Counted from the first letter of the stretch, positions 1 to 8,881 are shown. The stretch: 57,174 bases of DNA from Phycisphaerae bacterium (GCA_030372985.1 JAUCQB010000096.1:1-57174), one strand, 5' to 3'. Program-made: numbers and translations. Notes: generated from the sequence alone by a model not told the origin.

Positions 1-253
1 GTCCCTTCTCGATGATCTCCCGGATGTGTTTCAGGTGCCGGTGGGGCTTGTCGGCGGCTTCGATGTGTACCTCGAACTGCGTGGCCGCGAAGCCCTGTTT
101 TCGGATGCGTTCGGCCGACAGCGAATATCCCCCCACCCCCAGCGAGGCCAGATCGCCCCGCAGTACATCCAGGTCCAGGCCAGCGTCCAAGAGGGCGCCA
201 AGGATCATGTCCCCGCTCGCCCCGCTGAAACAGTCGAAATACGCAATACGCAT
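1..253 (-). CDS. larC: LarC nickel-insertion protein, N-terminal part (cut by window edge)
   Basis: On the minus strand an ATG at 253 opens a reading frame that runs off the window edge after 84 residues. It begins MRIAYFDCFSGASGDMILG, the hallmark start of the LarC/DUF111 family. In that family LarC is the CTP-dependent cyclometallase that loads nickel into the pincer cofactor of lactate racemase (family knowledge). The C-terminal part, which carries most of the enzyme, lies outside the window, so completeness cannot be judged. The gene is divergent from the serine acetyltransferase gene at 444, leaving about 190 bases for two promoters. No larB, larE or larA homologue is visible here. The identification rests on the conserved N-terminal block alone but is quite distinctive. 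Confidence 0.88.
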   Translation of the reverse strand, partial: MRIAYFDCFSGASGDMILGALLDAGLDLDVLRGDLASLGVGGYSLSAERIRKQGFAATQFEVHIEAADKPHRHLKHIREIIEKG

Positions 254-443
254 GGAACCCTGCCCCGAGCTGCCGATGGTCTCGGCATTGCCTCAACCGG
301 CCTCTCACGGAGTCTATGCTTCCGCTGGTCCGTTTGCAACGATATCGGGCCGACCAGCCAAAACGCGAGGTATCCAGGGGGGATTCCGACTGCTAGAATC
401 CCGTAAGTCCTGATCGCGGTCAGGCGAATGTGGAGAATCACGA

Positions 444-1415
444 ATGTCAGCCAAGTTCAGAATCGGCGAGCGATTGCCGGGCCTGGTCAACCGGATGGTC
501 GCCAGTTACAACGAGGATGAGCGAACCCGCCACCTCGACCATGTTTATCTGCCCGGCCGAGCTGAGATCATCGAGATCATTCATCTGCTGCTGGAGCTGG
601 CCTATCCGGGCTACCACGGCCGGCAGAACCTCAACCAGCACAACGTCACCTTCCACGTGGGCGAGCTGCTTCCCAAGCTCGGCGAGAAGCTGCACGACCA
701 GATCTTCCAGGCTATCTGCTACAAACGCCGCAAAGAATGCAATGAAGACTGCCTCGCCAACCGGTGCGAGGAAGACGCTCGCGAGATGACCATGCGGTTC
801 ATCGAGACCGTGCCGGCCATCCGGGAGTTGCTGGCAGGCGACGTCCAGGCCGCCTACGACGGCGACCCCGCGGCCGCCAGCATGGATGAGATCATCCTGG
901 CTTACCCGGGCGTCCTGGCGATCACCGTCTATCGCTTTGCTCATGAGCTGTACCTGATGGAGGTGCCGCTCATCCCGCGGATCATGAACGAGTGGGCCCA
1001 CGCCAAGACCGGGGCGGACATCCATCCCGGAGCGAGAATCGGCCGCAACTTCTTCATCGATCACGCGACCGGCGTGGTCATCGGCGAGACCACGGAAATC
1101 GGCGACAACGTCAAGCTCTACCAGGGCGTGACGCTTGGGGCCCTGTCGTTCCCGAAGGATGCACGCGGCCGTCTGATCCGCGGACACAAACGGCACCCGA
1201 CGGTCAGGAACAACGTCACCATCTACGCCAACGCCACGGTCCTCGGCGGCGAAACGGTCATCGGAGAAAGAGCCGTGGTCGGCGCGTCGGTCTTCCTGAC
1301 CAGCAGCATTCCGGACAACGCCACCGTGCGGATGAAGGACCCGGAGCTGACCGTCCGCAAGCGCGAACCGACCGATACCCGGGCCGAACCGTGGAAGCTG
1401 GATTTCCAGATTTGA
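444..1415 (+). CDS. epsC: Serine O-acetyltransferase, EpsC/SrpH type
   Basis: This 323-residue cytosolic enzyme should transfer acetyl from acetyl-CoA to L-serine, giving O-acetylserine for cysteine synthesis. The N-terminal ~180 residues are an all-helical SAT domain. From about residue 190 to 295 come left-handed beta-helix hexapeptide repeats with the typical segments GADIHPGARIG, FIDHATGVVIGETTEIGDNV, YQGVTLGALSF and NNVTIYANATVLGGETVIGE. His in DIHPG and in the HATGVVIGE loop match the catalytic positions of the family. The long helical domain with extra Cys residues (CYKRRKECNEDCLANRCEED) resembles EpsC-type rather than short CysE enzymes. A GGAG sequence lies a few bases before the ATG. 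The gene is monocistronic here: about 570 non-coding bases follow. Confidence 0.93.
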   Translation: MSAKFRIGERLPGLVNRMVASYNEDERTRHLDHVYLPGRAEIIEIIHLLLELAYPGYHGRQNLNQHNVTFHVGELLPKLGEKLHDQIFQAICYKRRKECNEDCLANRCEEDAREMTMRFIETVPAIRELLAGDVQAAYDGDPAAASMDEIILAYPGVLAITVYRFAHELYLMEVPLIPRIMNEWAHAKTGADIHPGARIGRNFFIDHATGVVIGETTEIGDNVKLYQGVTLGALSFPKDARGRLIRGHKRHPTVRNNVTIYANATVLGGETVIGERAVVGASVFLTSSIPDNATVRMKDPELTVRKREPTDTRAEPWKLDFQI

Positions 1416-1987
1416 GGGTTCCCGACTTCGCCAAGGCTACGCCGCGGCAAGCAGGGTTCCGGGGTCGGGGTTCCCTTCGGGTCTGAGCCTGAGGCTCAGC
1501 CTCAGGGTCCAAGACAAGGTTCAGGGCGGGGCACCGTCGCACTGATAGTCCAGGCAGCTCTCTCAGAACCCCAAGCGTGACGACTTTCTTCATCAAGCAG
1601 GTCAGCCTGCGAGCAGGGCCGTTCACGTTCAGCCCCGTTCGACGGGGCTTACCCGCCGAAAGCGGGCTGATAGGCCGTCCCTTGTAGGGCCGGTTTTAGG
1701 CGACCACCGGTTCTCTCTCATCTTTTCCTCGTGGCTGGCTTCAGCCAGCCCAGCAAGACGCTTGGTGCAAGAAGCTGGCAAGCGAGGGGCAGATCACAAA
1801 GCGGCCACACCACAGGGGCGCCGCTCACTCACGGTCGCGGTTCTGAAAGAGGGAAAGCCGCAGCGGCTGCCCGCCCATTCTGTCACCGACCCGCCTGGCA
1901 TCCGCGCCCAAGCCTCCTTCTTGCAGCATCATCCCCTGCCCGTCTACCATGGCGGCTCGACAACCGTCCATGTACTGCGAGAGACGG
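1416..1987. other. Non-coding stretch with a cluster of short perfect hairpins
   Basis: No convincing gene is seen. The stretch contains three compact palindromes: gccccgttcgacggggc (1632-1648), cccgccgaaagcggg (1652-1666) and ggctggcttcagccagcc (1733-1750). A further direct/inverted gcctgaggctcagcctcag motif lies near 1485-1505. None has a following T-run, so they are not classical terminators. They look like small dispersed palindromic elements accumulated downstream of epsC. Confidence 0.5.
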
Positions 1988-3133
1988 ATGGAACCGGACA
2001 CTCAAAGCGCAGCAACCTCCCCCGCCCCACGTCGCGACGACCTGCTCGCCGACGCCCGCTGTCTCAAATGCGGTTACTCCCTCCGCGGCCTGTCAGAGAA
2101 CCGCTGCCCGGAGTGCGGCACGGCGTTTGACCCGGCCACTTGTACATCAGCTTTCTTGCCGAAGTGGCCTGATCTGATGGCGTGGTATCTCGGCGGGTAC
2201 GTTGCACATCTGCTGCTGCGCATCGGGGCTTGGCTCATCATCCTCCAAAGCGCCATCGCCTCCAGGCCGCCCGGTCCGCCAAGGATCATCTTCGGTCGAC
2301 ACAACTTTGAGCTAAGATTGGTGCTCGAGTTGCTGATTGTTCCTACCCTGGCGGCGTTGGCGATCGTTGGGCTACACCGCCGTCGCGACTGGGGAAGGAA
2401 GGCATGCATCATCCTACAGGCGCTTCGAGTGTTCACTTGGATCGCGGTCTGGGTGGTGGCGGAGGGCGGATATCCCCGAACACCGATCGCCGGCCTCTTC
2501 TGGTATGTCAAAGCGAGTGGCCCGGATCTGCTTTTCGCCGTCGTGTGCCCTGCCGTACTCATTGTGTCGCTGCTCAGCACAGGATTGAGACGTCGTTCGC
2601 TGGCGCGAACTGGCGGTCAACAGCTCACGACGCTGCCACTGGCAGACCATCGGCCCCGAAGTGATTGGCCATTGACACTGAGCGTGCTACTGATCGCCAC
2701 TGCAGCGGGCCATCTCTATGTTCCTGCCGACATCTTCCATGCGGCTTTCATCATCCATGGTCTCGGCCGTTGGCCCGCATGGCTGTGTGAGCCCGCAGCG
2801 TGGGTCGACCTCAGCGGTGGCCTCGGCCTTTTCATCTGCTACATTCTTGCCGCGGTGCTCATTCTCCGCCGACCTGACTGGGCAAAGCGCAGCCTATATG
2901 TCCTGCTCGGATTGACGATAGCCGTTATGTCGTTGTTCACGGTGCTGAATATCCTTGAGGTCAGCGCCGCACCGAACGCCCGGCTCTACCGCGGCCTGGC
3001 CAAACCAACCGTCGGCTTGGTCTCGAGTGTTCTGCCGACATGTGCGATGCTGATATTCTTGCGGCGGAAAGTCGATGCGGCAGCGATTCGAATCACGACC
3101 CTCGACACCCGAGGATCACCAGGAATCGAATGA
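1988..3133 (+). CDS. Zinc-ribbon-headed multi-spanning membrane protein, unknown function
   Basis: Function is not recognised. The ~381-residue protein opens with a four-cysteine zinc ribbon at about residues 24-46 (CLKCGYSLRGLSENRCPECG), then about eight hydrophobic segments. This architecture of a cytosolic zinc ribbon followed by a membrane domain recurs in Phycisphaerae (family knowledge). I take the ATG at 1988 because gagaga lies just upstream and it brings the ribbon close to the N terminus; in-frame ATGs at 1949 and 1973 are possible. The stop overlaps the ATG of the next small gene (ATGA at 3130-3133), so the two are probably translated together. A related ribbon heads the proteins at 3130 and 42291. 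Confidence 0.75.
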   Translation: MEPDTQSAATSPAPRRDDLLADARCLKCGYSLRGLSENRCPECGTAFDPATCTSAFLPKWPDLMAWYLGGYVAHLLLRIGAWLIILQSAIASRPPGPPRIIFGRHNFELRLVLELLIVPTLAALAIVGLHRRRDWGRKACIILQALRVFTWIAVWVVAEGGYPRTPIAGLFWYVKASGPDLLFAVVCPAVLIVSLLSTGLRRRSLARTGGQQLTTLPLADHRPRSDWPLTLSVLLIATAAGHLYVPADIFHAAFIIHGLGRWPAWLCEPAAWVDLSGGLGLFICYILAAVLILRRPDWAKRSLYVLLGLTIAVMSLFTVLNILEVSAAPNARLYRGLAKPTVGLVSSVLPTCAMLIFLRRKVDAAAIRITTLDTRGSPGIE

Positions 3134-3360
3134 TGGGCCATCCACACGAAACTTGGTCACCCCCGGAGGCCATTCAGGACCCCCTCCCCGACGCCCACTG
3201 CCCGCACTGCGGCTACTCCCTCCGCGGCCTGCCCGAGAACCGCTGCCCGGAGTGCGGGAGGGCCTTCGACGTCTGGATGATCGCCACTGCTGCCCCCGTC
3301 GACAAACTTAGGACGAAGCGCGGAACGGGGTGCAAAGGGGCACTGCATGCCCTGCCTTGA
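3130..3360 (+). CDS. Truncated zinc-ribbon paralogue (76 aa), membrane part lost
   Basis: This small frame overlaps the previous stop by four bases (ATGA). It carries the same zinc ribbon (CPHCGYSLRGLPENRCPECG, about residues 25-44), with DNA nearly identical to the ribbon of the upstream gene, so it looks like a recent partial duplication. The membrane domain that normally follows is missing. After the ribbon only ~30 unremarkable residues remain before the stop, and the DNA then leads into a heptad repeat at 3468. It could be a real tiny ribbon protein or a decaying remnant; I favour the remnant. Confidence 0.5.
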   Translation: MMGHPHETWSPPEAIQDPLPDAHCPHCGYSLRGLPENRCPECGRAFDVWMIATAAPVDKLRTKRGTGCKGALHALP

Positions 3361-3467
3361 CGAGCCGAGGGGCTTGTCCCCTCGGTTCTCATCGCACGCG
3401 CAGAAGACCACGGGAACAGCTTCGACAAGCTCAGCCCAAGAAGCCCCGTGGCTCGACAAGATGTCTG

Positions 3468-3498
3468 GCTGATCGCTGACTGCTGAACGCTGACCGCT
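3468..3498. repeat. GCTGA-NN heptad repeat, directly behind the acpS stop
   Basis: Four and a half units of a 7-base repeat with constant GCTGA and two variable bases (GCTGATC, GCTGACT, GCTGAAC, GCTGACC, GCT). On the minus strand it reads as TCAGC units beginning at the acpS stop codon: the TAG at 3499-3497 shares two bases with the repeat end. Related copies lie at 7626-7718, 8850-8880, 41436-41459 and 41671-41694. Confidence 0.85.
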
Positions 3499-3880
3499 AC
3501 TCCCCCACCCCCGTCGCCACCGCTGCGGCGAAGTTCTCGGTATGCGTGATCGAGATGAGAATCTGCGTGATCCCGAGCGACTCGGCCACCTGCCTGCACT
3601 CGTCGCAGAGGGTCACATACGGCCGGCCGGCCGCGTCGTTGAGAATCTCCATGTCGCGCCAGGCGATCTTGCCCTTCCAGCCGGTACCCAGAACCTTGAG
3701 GATGGCCTCCTTGGCCGCGAACCGCCCGGCCAGGCGCGGAACCGGGTCGCGGTTGGCGCGCACGTAGTTCAGCTCCGCCGGAGTCAGCAGGCGATCGGTC
3801 AACCGGTCACCGTGACGTTGCCAGACGTCGCGGATCCGCTGACACTCGATCAGGTCGATGCCCTGGGCAATAATTCGCAT
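3497..3880 (-). CDS. acpS: Holo-[acyl-carrier-protein] synthase
   Basis: This 127-residue protein transfers the 4'-phosphopantetheine of CoA to the serine of apo-ACP, switching on fatty-acid synthesis. The length is typical of AcpS. The first metal-binding motif GIDLIE is at residues 6-11. The second, RFAAKEAILKVLGTG, is at about residues 51-65 with the conserved Lys-Glu pair. A late ISITHTENFAAAVA block matches the C-terminal strand. I start at the ATG at 3880 (MRIIAQGIDL) because the longer open frame upstream has no homology. It is divergent from pcrA, whose start is about 190 bases away. The stop codon abuts a heptad repeat. Confidence 0.93.
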   Translation of the reverse strand: MRIIAQGIDLIECQRIRDVWQRHGDRLTDRLLTPAELNYVRANRDPVPRLAGRFAAKEAILKVLGTGWKGKIAWRDMEILNDAAGRPYVTLCDECRQVAESLGITQILISITHTENFAAAVATGVGE

Positions 3881-4066
3881 GGGCAATAAGGTAACAAGGC
3901 TGGAGCACAAGTGGAAGTGTCTCCATGAGACACGCGGAGTACTCGACGCCAAGGATGAAGGATGAAGGCGGAAGGATGAATCAAGGCGAAACCAGAACGC
4001 GCGCGACCTCGCGGACAACTCGATTTTGCCCGCTACGGCTGCTATAAGACGCCGTCGAGGGATTCC

Positions 4067-6247
4067 ATGGGTGTCGAAGAACTGCTCGAAGGCCTGACCG
4101 AACCGCAGAAGGAGGCGGTGACGCATGCGCACGGGCCGCTGCTGATCCTGGCCGGGCCGGGCAGCGGCAAGACGCGGGTCATCACCCACCGAACCGCCTA
4201 CCTCGCCCGGACGGTCACCGAGGCGCGGCACATCCTGGCCCTGACATTCACGAACAAGGCGGCCAACGAAATGGCCGAGCGGATACGCCACCTGGCCGTC
4301 GAGCCGGGTGTCACCTGCTGCACGTTTCACTCGCTCTGCGCCCGGCTGCTGCGAACATACGCCGACCGGGCCGGCCTGACACCGAACTTCTCGATCTTCG
4401 ACCAGGCCGACCAAACGGCGGCCATGAAACTGGCCGTCCAGCGATGCGAGTTATCAACCGACAACTATCCACCGGCCAAAATGGTCGAAGCGGTCAGCCA
4501 GGCCAAGAATGACATGGTCCTGCCCGAGGACTACGGGCAATACGCCCGCGACTGGTCGGCCCGCTCGATCATCCCGATCTACCAGGCCTACCAGAAGGTC
4601 CTGGCGGAGCAGAACGCCCTCGACTTCGATGACCTGCTGCTCAAGATGGCCTGGCTGCTGGGCGAGGATGCCGAGCTGCGCGATCAGCTTCAGGACCGCT
4701 ACCGCTTCGTCCTCGTGGATGAGTACCAGGACACCAACCACGCCCAGTACCTGATCGCCCGCGGCCTGGCCCTGGACCACGAGAACCTGTGCGTGACCGG
4801 CGACCCCGACCAGTCCATCTACGGCTGGCGGGGCGCGAACATCCACAACATCCTTGAATTCGAGGAGGATTTTCCCAAGGCCAAGATCGTCCGGCTGGAG
4901 AAGAACTACCGCTCGACGCCGCAGATCCTCGCCGCCGCCGACGCGGTCATTCGCCACAACCGGAAGCGAAAGCACAAGGAACTCTGGACCGACAACGGCA
5001 GCGGCCCGCCGGTTCACGTGATCGAAGCCGACGATGCACAACAGGAAGCCGCCCTGGTTGCCGAGACCATCGCCGAGCATATCGAAGGCGGCGGCAAGTA
5101 CGACGACGTGGCGGTGTTCTACCGGATCAACGCTCTGTCGCGGCTGATCGAGGAGGCCCTGCGAAAGCGCCACATTCCCTATCAGGTCGCCCGCGGAGTC
5201 TCGTTCTTCCAACGCAAGGAAGTGAAGGACACCCTCGCTTATCTGCGGCTGGCGGCCAACCCCAAGGACCGGGTCTCATTTCTGCGGATCGTCAACGTGC
5301 CGACGCGGGGAATCGGCGACACGACAGTCGAGCGGATCATCGAGAGGGCCGACGAGGCGGGGCTTTCTCCACTGGAGATTCTGACCGACCCGAGCGGGCT
5401 CAGGGTCTCCGCCCACACCGGGGAGCGCATCTCATGGTTTGTCGGGCTGATCGGCGAGATTGTCAGAATCGCGGCCGACGAGAACGTCAGTGCGGCCGTC
5501 CGGCACGCCATTCTGCACAGCGGCCTGCGGGCATCCTGGAGCCAGGCCAAAGATGACGACGCCGCCCGCAATGCCGACGAACTCATCGCCGATGCCGCGG
5601 AATACGACCGCGATCACCCCGAGGGCGGGTCTCTGGTCGACTGGCTCCAGCAGGTCAGCCTGATGAGCGAGGTCGACTCTGTCGATCCCGAGATGGGGGC
5701 CGTGACGTTGATGACCCTGCACGCGGCAAAGGGACTCGAATTCAACCGCGTGTTTATCATCGGAGTTGAAGACGGTCTGTTGCCCTACCGTCGCCAGGAA
5801 GACCGCGAGGCAGACATGGAGGAGGAGCGGCGACTCTGCTTTGTGGGCATGACGCGGGCCCGCCAGTCGCTGACCTTGACGTGCTCGCGCTTCCGGGTTG
5901 TTCGAGGCCGGGGAAGCCGAAGCTCCCGCTCCGTTTTCCTGGCCGAGTTGCCGCGGGAGCAGATCGAATGGCTGAGCCTTCCCTCCGAGCGTGTCCCCGG
6001 AGAGAATCGCGGCTATGATGAGGCGGCCGCCGAGGCCATGGCTACGAGGTACGCCGACTGGCAGTGCGGCCGGCTCGTTCGGCATGAGGACTATGGCCTC
6101 GGGAAAATCATATGGCTCCGCCCCGCCGGCAGGGGCGTGTGCGCGGGCATCCGGTTCAAGATCGACGGCAGCGAACGGACCTTCGTGCTTGAACAGGCCG
6201 CGAAGTTGCAGTTGTTGGAATACGACGATTCGGGATGGGACTCATGA
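4067..6247 (+). CDS. pcrA: UvrD/PcrA-type superfamily 1A DNA helicase
   Basis: A 726-residue ATP-driven 3'-5' helicase for repair and replication restart. Visible helicase motifs, in order: Q-motif LTEPQKEAV; Walker A AGPGSGKTR near residue 28; motif Ia TFTNKAANEM; Walker B DEYQDTN near residue 222; motif III GDPDQSIYGWRGA; motif IV LEKNYRSTPQIL; motif V TLHAAKGLEFNRVFI; and motif VI VGMTRARQSL. The C-terminal ~90 residues include the HEDYGLGKIIW segment of the Tudor-like tail typical of PcrA/UvrD. The last codons overlap the start of pgi (ATGA at 6244-6247), so the two genes are translationally coupled although their roles are unrelated. PcrA, UvrD and Rep cannot be told apart firmly from sequence alone. 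Confidence 0.94.
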   Translation: MGVEELLEGLTEPQKEAVTHAHGPLLILAGPGSGKTRVITHRTAYLARTVTEARHILALTFTNKAANEMAERIRHLAVEPGVTCCTFHSLCARLLRTYADRAGLTPNFSIFDQADQTAAMKLAVQRCELSTDNYPPAKMVEAVSQAKNDMVLPEDYGQYARDWSARSIIPIYQAYQKVLAEQNALDFDDLLLKMAWLLGEDAELRDQLQDRYRFVLVDEYQDTNHAQYLIARGLALDHENLCVTGDPDQSIYGWRGANIHNILEFEEDFPKAKIVRLEKNYRSTPQILAAADAVIRHNRKRKHKELWTDNGSGPPVHVIEADDAQQEAALVAETIAEHIEGGGKYDDVAVFYRINALSRLIEEALRKRHIPYQVARGVSFFQRKEVKDTLAYLRLAANPKDRVSFLRIVNVPTRGIGDTTVERIIERADEAGLSPLEILTDPSGLRVSAHTGERISWFVGLIGEIVRIAADENVSAAVRHAILHSGLRASWSQAKDDDAARNADELIADAAEYDRDHPEGGSLVDWLQQVSLMSEVDSVDPEMGAVTLMTLHAAKGLEFNRVFIIGVEDGLLPYRRQEDREADMEEERRLCFVGMTRARQSLTLTCSRFRVVRGRGSRSSRSVFLAELPREQIEWLSLPSERVPGENRGYDEAAAEAMATRYADWQCGRLVRHEDYGLGKIIWLRPAGRGVCAGIRFKIDGSERTFVLEQAAKLQLLEYDDSGWDS

Positions 6248-7626
6248 CAACAGAATCCACGCTGACACTGGACACGAAGCACGTGATGGACGAACGCCTC
6301 GGCGAGCACAAGCTCACCCAGGCCGATCTGCAGGCCCTAGCCCCCAAGGTGGCTGAGATTCTCAAGGAGATCGCCGGTGAGAGGGCCAAGGGTGAGCATC
6401 GCTTCCGGGAACTGCCCCACGAGCGACCGCAGGTTGACGAGATCAAAAGAATCGTCGCGGAGCGTCGGGATGCGATCGAGAACCTGATCGTACTGGGCAT
6501 CGGCGGTTCGGCGCTGGGCAACATCGCTTTGCAGAGTGCCCTGAACCCGCTGACCTACAACCTGCTCTCCAAGGCCGAGCGCCGTGGCCCACGCCTGTTC
6601 GTGATGGACAACGTCGACCCGGCCTACTTCGAGGCGGTGATGCACTTCGTTGAGCAAGACGGTTGGGCCAACACGCTGGTCAACGTCATCAGCAAATCGG
6701 GCGAGACGGCCGAGACTTCGGCTCAGTTTCTCATCGTTCGCGACCGCCTGATCAAGGCCCTGGACGAGGCCAAGGGTAAAGATCACATCCTCGTGACCAC
6801 CGATTTATCAAAGGGCACGATGCGCGAGATCGTGGACGCACAAGGGTATCGTTCGCTGGTCGTGCCGGATGGCGTCGGCGGGCGATTCAGCGTGCTCTCG
6901 CCGGTCGGTCTGCTGTCGGCGGCGTTCTGCGGCATCGACATCGACTCGCTGCTCGACGGGGCTGCCGCCATGGACAAGCCGGTTAGCGACCCCAACCCGA
7001 TGACCAACCCGGCCGCGTTAATGGCGATGATCTACTACCTCTATGACCAGCGCGGCAAGAACATCCACGTGATGATGCCCTACAGCCAGCAGCTTCGCGA
7101 CCTGGCCGACTGGTTCCGCCAGCTCTATGCCGAAAGCCTGGGGAAGATCCGCCCGAGCGACGGCAAGTGCGTCGGGCCGACCCCAGTCAAAGCCCTGGGC
7201 GTCACTGACCAGCACTCGCAGGTCCAGCTCTACCGCGAAGGCCCCAACGACAAAGTCTTCACTTTCCTGGAGGTCGAGGCCTTCGAGTGCGATTCGATCA
7301 TCCCGCTGGCATTCGAGGGCGTCGAGGCGATGGAATACCTCGGCCGCAGCAAGAACGGCACGCTGGCGGGGCTGCTGGCCGCCGAAAAACGAGCTACCGA
7401 ACTGGCCCTGCTGGTCAGCAAGCGGCCGTCGCTGACGGTGCGGTTCCCGGAAGTGAAGGCCCGTACCGTCGGCGAGTTCATCTATATGTATGAGGCGATG
7501 ATCCCGATCATGGGTAAGCTGTATGGCATCAACCCCTACGACCAGCCCGCGGTGGAACTTGGCAAGGTGCTGACGTTCCACTTCATGGGCCGTCATGGAT
7601 ACGAGAAGCCGGCAATTGATCTCTGA
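6244..7626 (+). CDS. pgi: Glucose-6-phosphate isomerase
   Basis: This ~460-residue enzyme interconverts glucose-6-phosphate and fructose-6-phosphate. Diagnostic segments are GIGGSALGN (sugar-phosphate binding, about residue 85), SKSGETAETSAQF (SIS phosphate loop), PDGVGGRFSVLSPVGLL (PGI signature with catalytic Arg/Glu region) and VTDQHSQVQLYREGP with the catalytic His. The length is that of the short bacterial PGI form. I place the start at the ATG at 6244 because it overlaps the pcrA stop as ATGA; the in-frame ATG at 6235 would add three residues. Right after the TGA stop begins a heptad repeat that can fold with an inverted copy before manC, possibly as a 3' end structure. Confidence 0.95.
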   Translation: MTTESTLTLDTKHVMDERLGEHKLTQADLQALAPKVAEILKEIAGERAKGEHRFRELPHERPQVDEIKRIVAERRDAIENLIVLGIGGSALGNIALQSALNPLTYNLLSKAERRGPRLFVMDNVDPAYFEAVMHFVEQDGWANTLVNVISKSGETAETSAQFLIVRDRLIKALDEAKGKDHILVTTDLSKGTMREIVDAQGYRSLVVPDGVGGRFSVLSPVGLLSAAFCGIDIDSLLDGAAAMDKPVSDPNPMTNPAALMAMIYYLYDQRGKNIHVMMPYSQQLRDLADWFRQLYAESLGKIRPSDGKCVGPTPVKALGVTDQHSQVQLYREGPNDKVFTFLEVEAFECDSIIPLAFEGVEAMEYLGRSKNGTLAGLLAAEKRATELALLVSKRPSLTVRFPEVKARTVGEFIYMYEAMIPIMGKLYGINPYDQPAVELGKVLTFHFMGRHGYEKPAIDL

Positions 7627-7718
7627 GCGGTCAGCTATCAGCTTTCAGCTGTCTGCCAGAAACCGCAACTTGTGGCTTTCTGCTCTGGCTGATAGCTGAA
7701 CGCTGACCGCTGACAGCT
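7626..7718. repeat. Inverted pair of heptad (TCAGC/GCTGA) repeats between pgi and manC
   Basis: The left arm (7626-7650) reads AGC GGTCAGC TATCAGC TTTCAGC and overlaps the last base of the pgi stop. The right arm (7688-7718) reads GCTGATA GCTGAAC GCTGACC GCTGACA GCT and ends 14 bases before the manC ATG. The arms are imperfect reverse complements around a ~37-base spacer that itself contains ccagaaa/tttctg. The whole intergenic region can therefore form one long hairpin. Confidence 0.8.
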
Positions 7719-7732
7719 TCCACGGAGTTCCC

Positions 7733-8803
7733 ATGCACCACGCAGTCATCATGGCAGGCGGGTCGGGCACTCGGCTCTGGCCGCTGAGTCGGCGCAGCCA
7801 TCCCAAACAGTTGCTCCGCATCTTCGAGGGTAAGTCGTTGCTTCGCCGCTCGTTCGAACGGCTCAGGGCCCTGCTGCCCGCCGAGCAGATCTACATCATC
7901 ACCGGCCGTGACTACATCGAACCGATGGCGGCCGAGTTGCCCGAACTGCCCCGCGAGAACCTGATGGGCGAGCCATGCCCGCGCGACACCGCCAATGCCG
8001 TCGGCCTGGCGGCTCATCTGCTGGCCCTCCGAGACCCTGACGGCACCATGGGCATATTCACCGCGGATCACATCATCAATCCGATCGACACCTTCGCGGC
8101 CACGGTGCAGTGCGGCTTCGAGGCGGCCGACCGGCACGCAAACGCACTCATCACGTTCGGAATCACCCCGCGCAGCCCACACACCGGCTACGGCTACGTC
8201 CATCGCGGCCCGCAGGTCAACCCGGGCGTCTACGAGGTCCTCGAATTCAAGGAGAAGCCCGATCTGGAAACCGCGAGGCGATATGTCGAATCCGGCGATT
8301 ACTTCTGGAACAGCGGCATGTTTGCCTGGCGACTGGCGGCCATTATCGGTCAGATCGGCAAGCACCAGCCGCAGATCGACGCAGGCCTCCGCGAAGTCGT
8401 CGCCGGCTTCGACGATCCGACACAGGCCGACGCCATTCTGGCCCGCTTCTCCACCCTGCCGAAGATCTCCATCGACTTTGCGATCATGGAAAAGGCCGAC
8501 CGCGTGCTGACCGTCGAGATGCCCTGTGAGTGGCTCGATGTCGGTTCGTGGCCCTCACTGGCCGAGGTCTTCAAGCCCGACGAGGCCGGCAACACCCGCG
8601 CCGCCCCCAACGTCATGACCCTTGACGCACGCGGCAACATTCTGGTCAGCGAATCCGACCATCTCATCGCCGTCATCGGCGTCAGCGATCTGATCGTCAT
8701 CCATTCCGACGATGCCACCCTCATCTGCCGCAAGCAGGATGCGCAGCGAATCAAGGATCTGGTCCAACGGGCGAGAGAAACCACGGGCGAGCGTTTCATG
8801 TGA
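7733..8803 (+). CDS. manC: Mannose-1-phosphate guanylyltransferase
   Basis: A 356-residue nucleotidyltransferase that makes GDP-mannose from mannose-1-phosphate and GTP, feeding mannosylated or fucosylated surface glycans. The N-terminal signature MAGGSGTRLWPLSRRSHPKQ binds the nucleotide and Mg. Further family blocks are GEPCPRDTANAVGLAA, FTADHIINP, FKEKPDLETARRYV, YFWNSGMFAWR and EKADRVLTVEMPCEWLDVGSW. The length fits the single-domain enzyme; there is no C-terminal phosphomannose isomerase cupin as in bifunctional ManC. It follows pgi by about 105 bases filled by the inverted heptad repeats. Pgi product fructose-6-P is the precursor of mannose-1-P, so the neighbourhood is metabolically sensible. 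Confidence 0.93.
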   Translation: MHHAVIMAGGSGTRLWPLSRRSHPKQLLRIFEGKSLLRRSFERLRALLPAEQIYIITGRDYIEPMAAELPELPRENLMGEPCPRDTANAVGLAAHLLALRDPDGTMGIFTADHIINPIDTFAATVQCGFEAADRHANALITFGITPRSPHTGYGYVHRGPQVNPGVYEVLEFKEKPDLETARRYVESGDYFWNSGMFAWRLAAIIGQIGKHQPQIDAGLREVVAGFDDPTQADAILARFSTLPKISIDFAIMEKADRVLTVEMPCEWLDVGSWPSLAEVFKPDEAGNTRAAPNVMTLDARGNILVSESDHLIAVIGVSDLIVIHSDDATLICRKQDAQRIKDLVQRARETTGERFM

Positions 8804-8881
8804 GCGTTCAGGGTTCAGGCCGGTGGAATCCGCGCTCGCGGACCATCTTGCTGAATGCTGATCGCTGATAGCTGACAGCTA
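8804..8881. repeat. Convergent gene end filled by heptad repeats
   Basis: Between two converging stops, positions 8850-8880 carry GCTGAAT GCTGATC GCTGATA GCTGACA GCT, beginning one base from the stop of the minus-strand gene (TGA at 8884-8882). Just after the manC stop, 8805-8818 reads AGCGTTCAGGGTTCAG, a degenerate copy in the other orientation. Each gene thus has TCAG-type units on its own coding strand right after its stop. Confidence 0.75.
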
